Below, in pieces: positions 16,924-25,296 of a stretch of 64,000 nucleotides of DNA. Each line of letters begins with the position of its first letter. Within the stretch, counting starts at the first letter, position 1. Below the pieces are notes generated by a model, which saw only the letters and a list, made by a program, of their open reading frames with translations, was not told the DNA's origin and searched no databases. The position numbers and the translations under genes are program-made. This DNA comes from Salinimicrobium sediminilitoris. GTDB taxonomy: Bacteria; Bacteroidota; Bacteroidia; Flavobacteriales; Flavobacteriaceae. The stretch covers positions 1-64,000 of the forward strand of contig NZ_JAIVCC010000002.1 of the NCBI RefSeq assembly GCF_020866905.1, given 5' to 3'.

Positions 16924-18252
16924 ATGAAAATTTTAAAATTTGGTGGAACTTCTGTTGGCTCTGCGGAAAGCATTCGTAATGTCAAAGAAATTATAAGAGG
17001 TCAAAAAGGCCGGAAAATCGTGGTGGTTTCAGCCATGTCTGGTGTCACTAATAAGCTGGTAGAAATTGCTGAGTCTCAAAAGAGCGGAAATGAACAGCAG
17101 GTAGAAGGGTTAATGTTTGAAATAAAGCTGAAGCACCTGCAACTCATTGAAGAACTTATTGAAAATAAGGAAACCAAAAAACTTACCGAGAACCTCTTTC
17201 TCGAATTATATAAGCAACTAGAGGAAACCCTGCACCTCAAACCATTATCTGAAGCTGCGGTGATCACTTTTGGCGAGACTTTTTTAAGCCTCATTTTTTC
17301 CCAATTCCTGGAAGTGCAGGGAGTTTCAAATACTTTGCTCGATGCTAAAGATTTTATGCAGGTTTCAAATGTGGAGAATCCCCATATCCAAACAGTTCAG
17401 GAACTTCTTAAAACAACGCTAAAACGTGAAGTAACTTCCGAAGTGTATATCACACAGGGTTTTATAAGAATTGATCGAAATAAGAATGTTAGTACCCTTA
17501 AACGCGGTGGCAGTGATTACACGGCTACAATTATAGGTGCGGCTGTAAATGCAACCGAGGTACAGATCTGGACAGATATTGATGGTTTCCACAACAATGA
17601 TCCAAGATTTGTAGATCATACTCAGGCTCTTACCCATCTAACTTTTGAAGAAGCTGCAGAGCTTGCTTATTTTGGAGCAAAGATCCTGCATCCACAAACT
17701 GTTTCTCCGGTAAAGGAGAGGAATATCCCTATTTACCTGAAGAACACTTTTACACCCGAAGCTCCCGGTACCTGCATTTCTTCCAAAGTCCACGGCAGCG
17801 GATTAAAAGCTATTTCAGCCAAAGACGGAATCACGGCTATAAAGATCAAATCGAACAGGATGTTGATGGCGCACGGATTTTTAAAAAAGATCTTCGATGT
17901 GTTTGATAAGCATGAAACGGCGATCGATATGATCACAACTTCAGAAATCGCCATTTCCCTTACCATTGATGACACACAAAATTTAGATAAGATCCTTTAC
18001 GAACTGGACGAATACGGGGAAATTACAGTGGATTCAAATCACAGTATTATTTGTGTGGTAGGCGAGGGGGTGATCAATGATCACGAGACATTCAGGCTTT
18101 TTGAGCTGCTAAATGACCTGCCGGTGAGGATGATCTCTTACGGCGGAAGCAGCAATAACATTTCCCTGCTGGTCGACACCAAAAATAAAGTGCAGGCATT
18201 ACAACTGCTGCACCACAAACTCTTTGAAGGAAAAATAGTGAAGAAGACCTAG
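16924..18252 (+). CDS. lysC: Aspartate kinase, monofunctional
   Basis: This 442-residue aspartokinase phosphorylates aspartate at the entry to lysine, threonine and methionine synthesis. It begins MKILKFGGTSVGSAESI, the ATP-binding signature, which decides the start at 16924 although the frame is open 99 bp further upstream. Other signatures are VVSAMSGVTN, TLKRGGSDYTATIIGAA and EVQIWTDIDGFHNNDPR. Two ACT domains fill about residues 300-440 and provide allosteric control. There is no homoserine dehydrogenase fusion. It is divergent from an ACT-domain protein and closed by a terminator at 18290. Confidence 0.95.
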   Translation: MKILKFGGTSVGSAESIRNVKEIIRGQKGRKIVVVSAMSGVTNKLVEIAESQKSGNEQQVEGLMFEIKLKHLQLIEELIENKETKKLTENLFLELYKQLEETLHLKPLSEAAVITFGETFLSLIFSQFLEVQGVSNTLLDAKDFMQVSNVENPHIQTVQELLKTTLKREVTSEVYITQGFIRIDRNKNVSTLKRGGSDYTATIIGAAVNATEVQIWTDIDGFHNNDPRFVDHTQALTHLTFEEAAELAYFGAKILHPQTVSPVKERNIPIYLKNTFTPEAPGTCISSKVHGSGLKAISAKDGITAIKIKSNRMLMAHGFLKKIFDVFDKHETAIDMITTSEIAISLTIDDTQNLDKILYELDEYGEITVDSNHSIICVVGEGVINDHETFRLFELLNDLPVRMISYGGSSNNISLLVDTKNKVQALQLLHHKLFEGKIVKKT

Positions 18253-18289
18253 TTGCTCATTTTGAGTTGTTAGTTTATTTGTTTGGATT

Positions 18290-18318
18290 GAATCGCCCGT
18301 TTTTACGGGCGATTCTTA
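18290..18318. terminator. Terminator between lysC and the glycosyltransferase gene
   Basis: The stem GAATCGCCCGT/ACGGGCGATTC spans 18290-18315 with a short T-rich loop, followed by TTATTTTT on the plus strand. The stop codon of the convergent glycosyltransferase gene lies inside the hairpin. Confidence 0.85.
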
Positions 18319-19547
18319 TTTTTGGCCTCTATATATTTTGATAAATATTTTGTGCTGCTAAGGCTATGATGCTTCAACATAAGACCGGTAAAATTGGAAT
18401 TTCTGTGCTGTTCAAGTTTTTCTGAAATTTCCTGAAGTTTCTCCCGCAATCTTTCCCGATGTACTTCTTCTGAAAAATTGGATTTTAATAACTCAAATCC
18501 GTTCTCCTGAGCTTCTTTCCATTCTTTTTTATTTTCATACAGCTTTACCGCAGCTTCGGCAAAAGCGGCAGGATCATCGGCTGTTGCTCCATTCCAGGGT
18601 AAGTTTCCTGCCATACCTTCTGCACCAACGTGCGAAGTGACAGTAGGGGTTCCTACTCGCATTGCATCTGTAAATTTTCCTTTTATTCCGGCACCAAAAC
18701 GTATGGGAGCAAGCAGAATTCTGGCTTTTTCAATTTCAGTTTTTGCCGAATCAGCCCGGCCGTGAATAAGAAACCCTTCTTTTTCATTGTGCAACTCAAG
18801 AATCTGCTGCGGAATATAGGCTCCAAAAATGTGAATTTTTGCCTCTTTCATTTTTTCCCTGATTAGTGGCCAAACTTCTTTTTTGAGCTGTAGAACAGCG
18901 TCTTTATTGGGTTCATGTAAAAAATTGCCTATGCTTATGAAATCCCTTCGCTCTTCAAAAGTTAAGAGCCGGCTTTTCTTTTCTTCTGATACCTGCTTTA
19001 GCATAAAAGGCAAATAAAACAGCAGGTTTTTAGGTACTCCAAAGGTTTCTGTGAGCAATTCTATTTCGGTGGGAGAAATGATGAGGCTTAGATCGCACCT
19101 GTAGATGCTGGCAATTTCCCGTTTTGCCACATCAGAAAAGAGAAGGGAAGGAGTTAGTTGATTTCCGGTTTTTGCAGCTTCATGCCGGGCCTTCCGTAGA
19201 AAATGCAGATCTTCTGTATCCAGAATTTTGATTGCTTCCGGACAAACTTCAGCCACTCTCCATCCAAATTGTTCTTCCATCATAAACCTGTCAAAAATGA
19301 CAATTTCGGGAGAGATTTTTTTCAGAAAAACATCAAAACTTTCGTTGTTGAGCTCGATCTTTTCCGAAGTAATTCCGAGGGAAGAGAGATCGGCCATAAA
19401 TTCTGTTTTTGCAGCCGTGGAGGCAAAGGTGATGGAAAACCCTTCATTAAGAAAGAATTCCAGCAGCTGCATCATTCTTGCACCCGCCGCCGAGGATTTT
19501 GGTTCGGGCCAAACATAACCTATAACTAAAAGTTTCTTTTGAGACAT
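18303..19547 (-). CDS. Glycosyltransferase, GT4-like
   Basis: This 414-residue protein is predicted to have two Rossmann lobes. The N-terminal lobe starts KKLLVIGYVWPEPKSSAAGARM, in the place of the acceptor-binding Gly-rich loop. The C-terminal lobe carries FISIGNFLHEPNKDAV, KIHIFGAY and, near 285-315, ARILLAPIRFGAGIKGKFTDAMRVGTPTVTS, the nucleotide-sugar-binding region of GT4-type enzymes. It is cytoplasmic. Donor and acceptor cannot be told. It stands alone between convergent lysC and divergent greB-like genes, not in a polysaccharide locus. Confidence 0.85.
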   Translation of the reverse strand: MSQKKLLVIGYVWPEPKSSAAGARMMQLLEFFLNEGFSITFASTAAKTEFMADLSSLGITSEKIELNNESFDVFLKKISPEIVIFDRFMMEEQFGWRVAEVCPEAIKILDTEDLHFLRKARHEAAKTGNQLTPSLLFSDVAKREIASIYRCDLSLIISPTEIELLTETFGVPKNLLFYLPFMLKQVSEEKKSRLLTFEERRDFISIGNFLHEPNKDAVLQLKKEVWPLIREKMKEAKIHIFGAYIPQQILELHNEKEGFLIHGRADSAKTEIEKARILLAPIRFGAGIKGKFTDAMRVGTPTVTSHVGAEGMAGNLPWNGATADDPAAFAEAAVKLYENKKEWKEAQENGFELLKSNFSEEVHRERLREKLQEISEKLEQHRNSNFTGLMLKHHSLSSTKYLSKYIEAKNKNRP

Positions 19548-19622
19548 ACGCCAAAATTAACAGGATTTAATACAATTTTTGAATTGTGCGGGTAATTTGT
19601 GACCTTTAATAAAAAGAGAACT

Positions 19623-20135
19623 ATGAGCCGCGGATTTGTAAAGGAAGAGGACCAGGAAGAAGCACCGTTTATTCCGCCACGTGCAGCCTTGCCTCCGGGA
19701 GTGACCAATTATGTTACTCCGCAGGGACACAGACAGTTGTTAGAGGAACGGGAAGAGCTGGAAAAAGAGAGGAAGAATCTTGATATAAGTAGCGATAAGG
19801 ATAAAAGACATGCTACAGCAGTGATAGACGGAAAGCTAAACTTGCTTAATGAACGGCTGGGTTCGGCACGTATTCTTAAACCTGAAGAACAACCAAAGGA
19901 CGAGGTGAGATTTGGTGCAACCGTTAGTTTTTACTTTTTACCGGGATCTCAAAAAGGAAAAGAACAATCTTTTACTATTGTGGGAGTAGATGAAGCAGAT
20001 GTAAAACAGGGGAAAATTGCCTTTTTAGCACCTCTCGCAAAAGCCCTCACCGGGAAAAAATCAGGAGAAACGGCAAAAGTCCAAATGGGAGGAGAGTTAC
20101 AGGAACTGGAGATCCTCACTATAAGTTACTTATGA
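19623..20135 (+). CDS. GreA/GreB-family transcript cleavage factor
   Basis: 170 residues from the ATG at 19623 (a GTG 24 bp upstream is also in frame). The protein has an extended N-terminus (RGFVKEEDQEEAPFIPPRAALPPGVTNYVTP), a coiled-coil region (about 40-85) and a C-terminal FKBP-like domain (about 95-168; VRFGATVSFYFLP, IAFLAPLAKALTGKKSGE). The extended N-terminus is found in a GreB-like subgroup. It should bind the RNA polymerase secondary channel to rescue backtracked complexes. Its stop overlaps the start of the next gene (ATGA), implying translational coupling to a sugar-metabolism enzyme. Confidence 0.85.
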   Translation: MSRGFVKEEDQEEAPFIPPRAALPPGVTNYVTPQGHRQLLEEREELEKERKNLDISSDKDKRHATAVIDGKLNLLNERLGSARILKPEEQPKDEVRFGATVSFYFLPGSQKGKEQSFTIVGVDEADVKQGKIAFLAPLAKALTGKKSGETAKVQMGGELQELEILTISYL

Positions 20136-22042
20136 TTCGGCAGAAAGTATATATAGTAATGGGTGTCTCGGGAGTTGGCAAAACTACTATCGGAAGACTA
20201 CTGGCAAAGCAGCTGGAAATACCCTTTTTTGACGCCGATGATTTCCACCCTAAAGAAAATGTAGAAAAAATGGAAGCCGGGATTCCCCTTAAAGATGTGG
20301 ATCGCCGGGAATGGCTGGAGAATCTTGCTTTAAAAATTACCGAATGGCAGGGGAAATCGGGCGCTGTTCTGGCATGTTCAGCCTTAAAGGAAAAGTACCG
20401 GGAACAGCTGAAGGTCCTGCCGCAGGAGGATATTAGGTGGATCTTTTTGCATTCGGATTATGATGTAATTCACAAAAGGATTACCGGCAGGAAAGGTCAT
20501 TATTTTAAGCCGGAGCTGCTGCAGTCGCAGTATGAAACCCTGGAACTGCCTTCCTATGGAATTCATATTGATGTGGATCAATCTCCCGAACAAATAATAA
20601 GTGAGATCATGGAAAATTTGAAGAAAAAAGCTGAAATAGGTCTTTTTGGTCTGGGAGTGATGGGACAAAGTCTCGCCATTAACATGGCTTCAAAAGACTA
20701 CAAGGTTGCGGTTTATAACCGGCACGTGGATAAGATCGAGGTCGATATAGCTAAGAATTTTGTTTCAGAAAACACTGAAATGAATTTCGAAGGGTTTGAT
20801 GAGCTTAAGACTTTTACTCAAAGCCTCGAAAGACCCAGAAATATCCTGCTCATGGTGAATGCCGGGAAAGTGATCGATTTTGTCATTGAAGATCTGCTTC
20901 CTTACCTGGACAAAGATGATCTCATTATTGATGGTGGAAATTCCCATTATAAAGATACCATCAGGAGAGAAAAGGAACTAAAGGAAAAGGGGATCTTGTT
21001 TATGGGCGTGGGAATTTCGGGTGGAGAAGAAGGAGCAAGAAAAGGACCTTCCATCATGCCCGGCGGACCTAAAAGTTCTTACAAAAGAGTAGGGCCTATC
21101 CTGGAGAAAATTTCAGCACGGGATAAATATGGAGATCCATGCTGTACTTACATTGGACCAGATGGATCTGGTCATTTCGTTAAGATGGTACATAACGGCA
21201 TTGAGTACGGAGAAATGCAGGTCATTGCCGAAACCTATCATTTATTAAGATTCCACACCGGTCTAAATCCCCTGGAAATCACTGATCTTTTTGAAGAGTG
21301 GAACCGGGAAGTACAAAGTTATCTTCTGGAAATTTCAATTGACATTCTTCGGAAGAAGGAAGATGAAACGTTTTTACTCGACAACATCCTTGATGCAGCT
21401 AAGCAAAAAGGCACAGGCGGATGGTCCACCAATGCTGCTTTGGAACTGGGAGTACCACTGGATACCATAAGTGCTGCAGTAATGGCAAGAAATATTTCCG
21501 GGATGAAAGAAAGCCGCACAGCGGCTGCGAAAGAATACGAATCACAAATTTTAGAGAAAGGAAAGATAAAAGAGCTGAGAAATGCCCTTTTTGAAGCTTT
21601 TAAGGCATCAAGTATTATTAATCACGCTATTGGATTTGATCTGCTTTCAATAGCTTCTAAAGAATACAGCTGGAACTTTAACCTTTCTGAAATTGCGAGG
21701 ATATGGACCAATGGATGCATCATAAGAAGCAAACTAATGGAAGACTTGGTTGAAAAATTCAGAGATCATCAACAGCATATTTTAATGCATCCCGACATTG
21801 TTCAGGAAATATCAACATACAGGAAGTCCCTGACCAAAATAGTGGGAGAAGCTTTAAATGCCGGCTTTCCTGTACCGGTGATGAGTGCAGCGGCAAATTA
21901 TCTGCTAAGTTTTACTACTGAACAGTCATCGGCCAATATGATCCAGGCGCAGCGGGATTATTTTGGTGCTCACACCTACGAACGAAAGGATAAACCCAGA
22001 GGAGAGTTTTTTCATACGGAGTGGAAACCTGATAGAAATTAG
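20132..22042 (+). CDS. Gluconokinase / 6-phosphogluconate dehydrogenase fusion
   Basis: This single 636-residue frame joins two enzymes. Residues 1 to about 165 are a GntK-type gluconokinase: Walker A GVSGVGKTT (11-19), FFDADDFHP, ACSALKEKYR, GRKGHYFKPELL. From about 167 a full-length Gnd follows: GLFGLGVMGQSLA with the NADP-binding GxGxxG (173-178), IDGGNSHYKDT, GSGHFVKMVHNGIEYGEMQ with the catalytic Lys, and a helical C-terminal domain. Together they would convert gluconate to 6-phosphogluconate and then to ribulose 5-phosphate, CO2 and NADPH. Both active sites look intact. The linker is only a few Lys-rich residues. The gene overlaps the greB-like gene by 4 bp. Confidence 0.93.
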   Translation: MIRQKVYIVMGVSGVGKTTIGRLLAKQLEIPFFDADDFHPKENVEKMEAGIPLKDVDRREWLENLALKITEWQGKSGAVLACSALKEKYREQLKVLPQEDIRWIFLHSDYDVIHKRITGRKGHYFKPELLQSQYETLELPSYGIHIDVDQSPEQIISEIMENLKKKAEIGLFGLGVMGQSLAINMASKDYKVAVYNRHVDKIEVDIAKNFVSENTEMNFEGFDELKTFTQSLERPRNILLMVNAGKVIDFVIEDLLPYLDKDDLIIDGGNSHYKDTIRREKELKEKGILFMGVGISGGEEGARKGPSIMPGGPKSSYKRVGPILEKISARDKYGDPCCTYIGPDGSGHFVKMVHNGIEYGEMQVIAETYHLLRFHTGLNPLEITDLFEEWNREVQSYLLEISIDILRKKEDETFLLDNILDAAKQKGTGGWSTNAALELGVPLDTISAAVMARNISGMKESRTAAAKEYESQILEKGKIKELRNALFEAFKASSIINHAIGFDLLSIASKEYSWNFNLSEIARIWTNGCIIRSKLMEDLVEKFRDHQQHILMHPDIVQEISTYRKSLTKIVGEALNAGFPVPVMSAAANYLLSFTTEQSSANMIQAQRDYFGAHTYERKDKPRGEFFHTEWKPDRN

Positions 22043-22198
22043 ATGGATCTTTTTCACGCAGAGGAGCGCAAAGAAAAGCAAAGAGCGCAGAAATTTATTT
22101 CCGAAAATTTTACACCAAGAAAAATAAAATCAAAAGAAGAACACGAAGAAATTCTACTGCGCCTGAAAAAAAGACATTCGTGAATTCGTGGCAAAAAA
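22043..22198. repeat. Degenerate intergenic repeat-like segment
   Basis: The gap between gnd and the usher-like gene contains a purine-rich CGCAGAGGAGCGCAAAGA-type tract (about 22056-22090) and an ATTCGTGAATTCGTGG direct repeat of 8 bp (about 22174-22190). Both look like decayed dispersed repeats of a kind often seen between Bacteroidota genes. No terminator was recognised. Confidence 0.4.
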
Positions 22199-24775
22199 CT
22201 ATTTTTCCGAAAGAACGAATTCTAAAGTATCTACAATATCCCCATATTGATCCACCTTGATTTCGAATTCTACTGCTTCAGGCATTGCTTTATACCCTAG
22301 CTTCTGCAGCTGTTCAGGATCAATTTCCGCAGTGTATTTCCCTGGAGCAAGTCCGAGATAACTAAAGTATCCATCGCCTTCACTCAGAAGCTCAGCTGCT
22401 TTTTGCCCTTTTTGGTCCAGAATATTGATTAAGATCCTGCCCTGGCCGCTAATTTTGTTACCGTGGTTAAAATATACCATTCCGCCAACTTCTCCCAGGA
22501 CTTCTACAGGAACGAAGATCTCTTTGAAGTGGTTAGGCTGGGTTTTCACGAGGATCTTCGAATTCGGGATCTTCCAGGCAATATTGTCAAGACTTACAGG
22601 ATCTAATTCAAGGAGAAGATCAATATAGGGCTGTAGTTCTGTTATACGAAGAATCGTTTCATCTTCATTATATGTAACGCGGCCACTTCGGTTTTTAAGT
22701 TCAAGACCGGGTACTCCAGGTTCCATAGGATCTTTGACTCCGTTGTGGTTTAGATCCAGGAACGGAATTACCGTAATCGCCGCTCGTGACATGGCAGTGC
22801 GATTGCTTGCCATTACATAACCCGTATTGTCATCGAGCATTAAGCTTCCCCTGGCCGATTGTACAAAAGAGGAATTTCTATTTCCAATTCGTGAAGTGGC
22901 CGAAGTTTGTGCAAAATTGAACGCATAGCGCAGTCCCACTTCAAAAATATGAGCATCCCGTAAAAAGTTGTTCTCGTAGGCGAGATTCAAGAATCCCTGC
23001 CGAAAAACCGGACGTTCCACTTCCAGGATAAGATTGTTAAATCTTTCCCGACTAAAATCGTACTGGATTTGAGGAGAAAAAAGGAATTTATAAGGCAGAC
23101 GGTAAGTTTGGGATAAGGAGCTGTACAAAGTGGGCTCGTCCATACGATCGTTGTAAAGGCCGTAAGTTGTAAAGTTAGTGCTAATACCAAACAGTGCACC
23201 CGATAGCAATAGCTGGGCTGTTGTAAACTCGGTAGTGGGCATAATGATCTGGTTCACGCTAAAGCGGCTAAACATGGAGAAATATCTGGTGCGAACAGGA
23301 GTAGAAAGACTTACTTTTCTTTCCTCCAGATAATTAAAATTTATCGCCGTCTGGTCCTCATTATAATTAATATAATTAAGGTCTACCTGAATATTTCGTG
23401 GAGAGCGATAACTTAAAAGAGCTTCACCTTTGACGCCGTACATGTATTCTCCCGAGAACAATAAACCTGAAGCAATACGCATGGAGGAATTGACGAAAGG
23501 CATGACCTCACCACTGGTAACTTCAGAAAGATATTCCACCCCACCACCAATAGTAATAGCATTATTCAGTCCATAATTAAGATTCACCCTGCTAAAGCGA
23601 TTCCAGTCTTCATTTTCAACAATTCCCGCACTTAAAGTATATTCCAGTTCATTTTTCGGAACAAAATTATAGGGTATATTGATCACACGATCTTCAATGC
23701 GTTCTTCTCCCCAGGGGCCGTAGAAACGAAGACTCACTGCAGTATTCCCATACATAAGCGGCACTTCAAAACTGTAGAACCCTGAAGCATCTGCCTCGGT
23801 GAAAGCCACCAGGACATTATTTACATAAAGCTCGACCGTCCAGCGCGGTTCGGTGTAGTCATTAAGGAGGTAAGTTCCAAATGAGCGTCGGTTTTGCAGC
23901 GGACTATTAGTGATCTGTACTCCCGAGACTGGTGCAAAGAGGGAAGAAGTGGCTCTGGAGAAAATACGTCCAGCAGTTACCTGTGTCAGGTATTTGTTGT
24001 CATTATTCACATAGCGCCACTGGTAAAACTGGTTACGTGATGAAAATGGCAACCTGCTCGAATAGTTCAACATTAAATTAGTTTCCCCGCCCAGGAACAT
24101 AGTTCCCAGCCCCAGCATAAGTCGGTTATCATTTTCAAAATCGGTTTGTTGTGTGGTAACCACGCCCCAATCGAGAGTTCCCGGCTTGAAAAATGGATAT
24201 CGCGCAGGAATTAAAGTATCGGGCACGACCACTCCTTTCACCCTGTCAAGATTTTCCCTCATCATTTGCAGGCGCATTTCCTTTATCACAGGCAACTCCT
24301 TATCTGTTTCCAGTTCCACGGAAAGACTTCGGAAAGAAAAGTTTGTATTAAGGTCAAAGATCTCCCCGAATAGATCTGAATGCAAATATCTCTCAGAAGG
24401 AGTGACTAAAATGTCATTTTTGGAAAGGCTGAAGGTTTTTCCTTTATAGACGATCTCTGGTCTTTGCCAATTAATAGTATAAGAAGAATCAGGATGAATG
24501 ATAAATCCGCTGAGAATCTCGTTATTGGTTTCATGCTTGATCTTTAGAAGATCAAAAAGCACTTCAACGGGTAAATAGGCATCTTCTCCTTTAATAGCAA
24601 TGGGAATTTCATAAGTTCCCAGCCTTGAAATGTTCATTTCAACGCCTAGTTCATCATAATCTTGTTGGAATTGCTGAGCTGTTGCCACTGAAGTGAATAA
24701 CCCAAAAAACAACAAAAAACAGATGTGAGAAATTTTTGCTGAGAAAAATATTTTTTTGGGGGAAGTAGTTGGCAT
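22199..24775 (-). CDS. Usher-like outer-membrane assembly protein
   Basis: This 858-residue protein has a signal peptide (about 1-33), an N-terminal periplasmic region (about 35-190) and a long barrel-like region (about 195-640). Inside it, ELYVNNVLVAFTEADASGFYSFEVPL (about 315-340) matches the stretch around the usher plug of FimD/PapC-type proteins, followed by VINIPYNFVPKNELEYTLSAG. The C-terminal part has an Asp-rich calcium-type motif DLNHNGVKDPMEPG (about 672-686) and a CnaB-like domain (about 770-845). It is the last gene of the cassette, after the chaperone and subunits. The usher role (subunit secretion and fibre assembly) is inferred from sequence and context together. Confidence 0.75.
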   Translation of the reverse strand: MPTTSPKKIFFSAKISHICFLLFFGLFTSVATAQQFQQDYDELGVEMNISRLGTYEIPIAIKGEDAYLPVEVLFDLLKIKHETNNEILSGFIIHPDSSYTINWQRPEIVYKGKTFSLSKNDILVTPSERYLHSDLFGEIFDLNTNFSFRSLSVELETDKELPVIKEMRLQMMRENLDRVKGVVVPDTLIPARYPFFKPGTLDWGVVTTQQTDFENDNRLMLGLGTMFLGGETNLMLNYSSRLPFSSRNQFYQWRYVNNDNKYLTQVTAGRIFSRATSSLFAPVSGVQITNSPLQNRRSFGTYLLNDYTEPRWTVELYVNNVLVAFTEADASGFYSFEVPLMYGNTAVSLRFYGPWGEERIEDRVINIPYNFVPKNELEYTLSAGIVENEDWNRFSRVNLNYGLNNAITIGGGVEYLSEVTSGEVMPFVNSSMRIASGLLFSGEYMYGVKGEALLSYRSPRNIQVDLNYINYNEDQTAINFNYLEERKVSLSTPVRTRYFSMFSRFSVNQIIMPTTEFTTAQLLLSGALFGISTNFTTYGLYNDRMDEPTLYSSLSQTYRLPYKFLFSPQIQYDFSRERFNNLILEVERPVFRQGFLNLAYENNFLRDAHIFEVGLRYAFNFAQTSATSRIGNRNSSFVQSARGSLMLDDNTGYVMASNRTAMSRAAITVIPFLDLNHNGVKDPMEPGVPGLELKNRSGRVTYNEDETILRITELQPYIDLLLELDPVSLDNIAWKIPNSKILVKTQPNHFKEIFVPVEVLGEVGGMVYFNHGNKISGQGRILINILDQKGQKAAELLSEGDGYFSYLGLAPGKYTAEIDPEQLQKLGYKAMPEAVEFEIKVDQYGDIVDTLEFVLSEK

Positions 24776-24789
24776 TAATTTTCTTGCGG

Positions 24790-25293
24790 CTATTCGTGAA
24801 TAAATGTTATTGTAAACATTGCATTATAACTTCCGGCGGGACCTGAGCTACCATTTGGAATTTTTAATTGTCCACCTACAAGAACCTCGTGGGGATTTTG
24901 AGTTGTTATAAAAGTTTGCCCGGTGCTTATATCTCTATTTGGATCAATGGTTAAAGTGACATCACTACCAGAAGGTCCTTCCAGAGGAAAATCATAAACT
25001 CCCTGGATCTGTAGGAGAGTACCCGGATTTACATATACGTCAAAGATCGCATAATGAGAAGGCTGTCCCACATTCAACAAATGTACATCTGAATCACCCG
25101 TGCGATTACCGTTTGGACTCATAAAAACATTTCCACCGTTAGTTCCTACTGTGAATGATCCAAAATTTAAACCCTGGGCATTTCGTACTTCAACAGTTAC
25201 TGGAATAGGTGGATTTTCCTGTGCAGCTACTTCAGAATAAACTATACTGGAGAGGCTCAAAAACATGAATATGAAATAGCTTTTTCCAGTCAT
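24790..25293 (-). CDS. DUF4402-like fibre subunit (copy 4)
   Basis: This 167-residue secreted protein has a signal peptide ending near VAAQ (about 25). The LNFGSFTVGTNGGNVFMSPNGNRT stretch is the DUF4402 signature (FG ... GG.V..SP.G.R). It ends in the alternating strand GSYNAMFTITFIHE, with Gly 14 residues from the end and a penultimate His where the other copies have Tyr. The gene is 3 bp after the T9SS protein and 14 bp before the usher-like gene. Its position and divergence suggest a minor subunit, perhaps base or adaptor. Confidence 0.7.
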   Translation of the reverse strand: MTGKSYFIFMFLSLSSIVYSEVAAQENPPIPVTVEVRNAQGLNFGSFTVGTNGGNVFMSPNGNRTGDSDVHLLNVGQPSHYAIFDVYVNPGTLLQIQGVYDFPLEGPSGSDVTLTIDPNRDISTGQTFITTQNPHEVLVGGQLKIPNGSSGPAGSYNAMFTITFIHE

Positions 25294-25296
25294 TCT

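Noticed and set aside
19552-19559. TAATTTTG as -7 box of the glycosyltransferase gene
   Set aside because: It lies only 4 bp from the start codon with no -33 element; this would need a leaderless mRNA.
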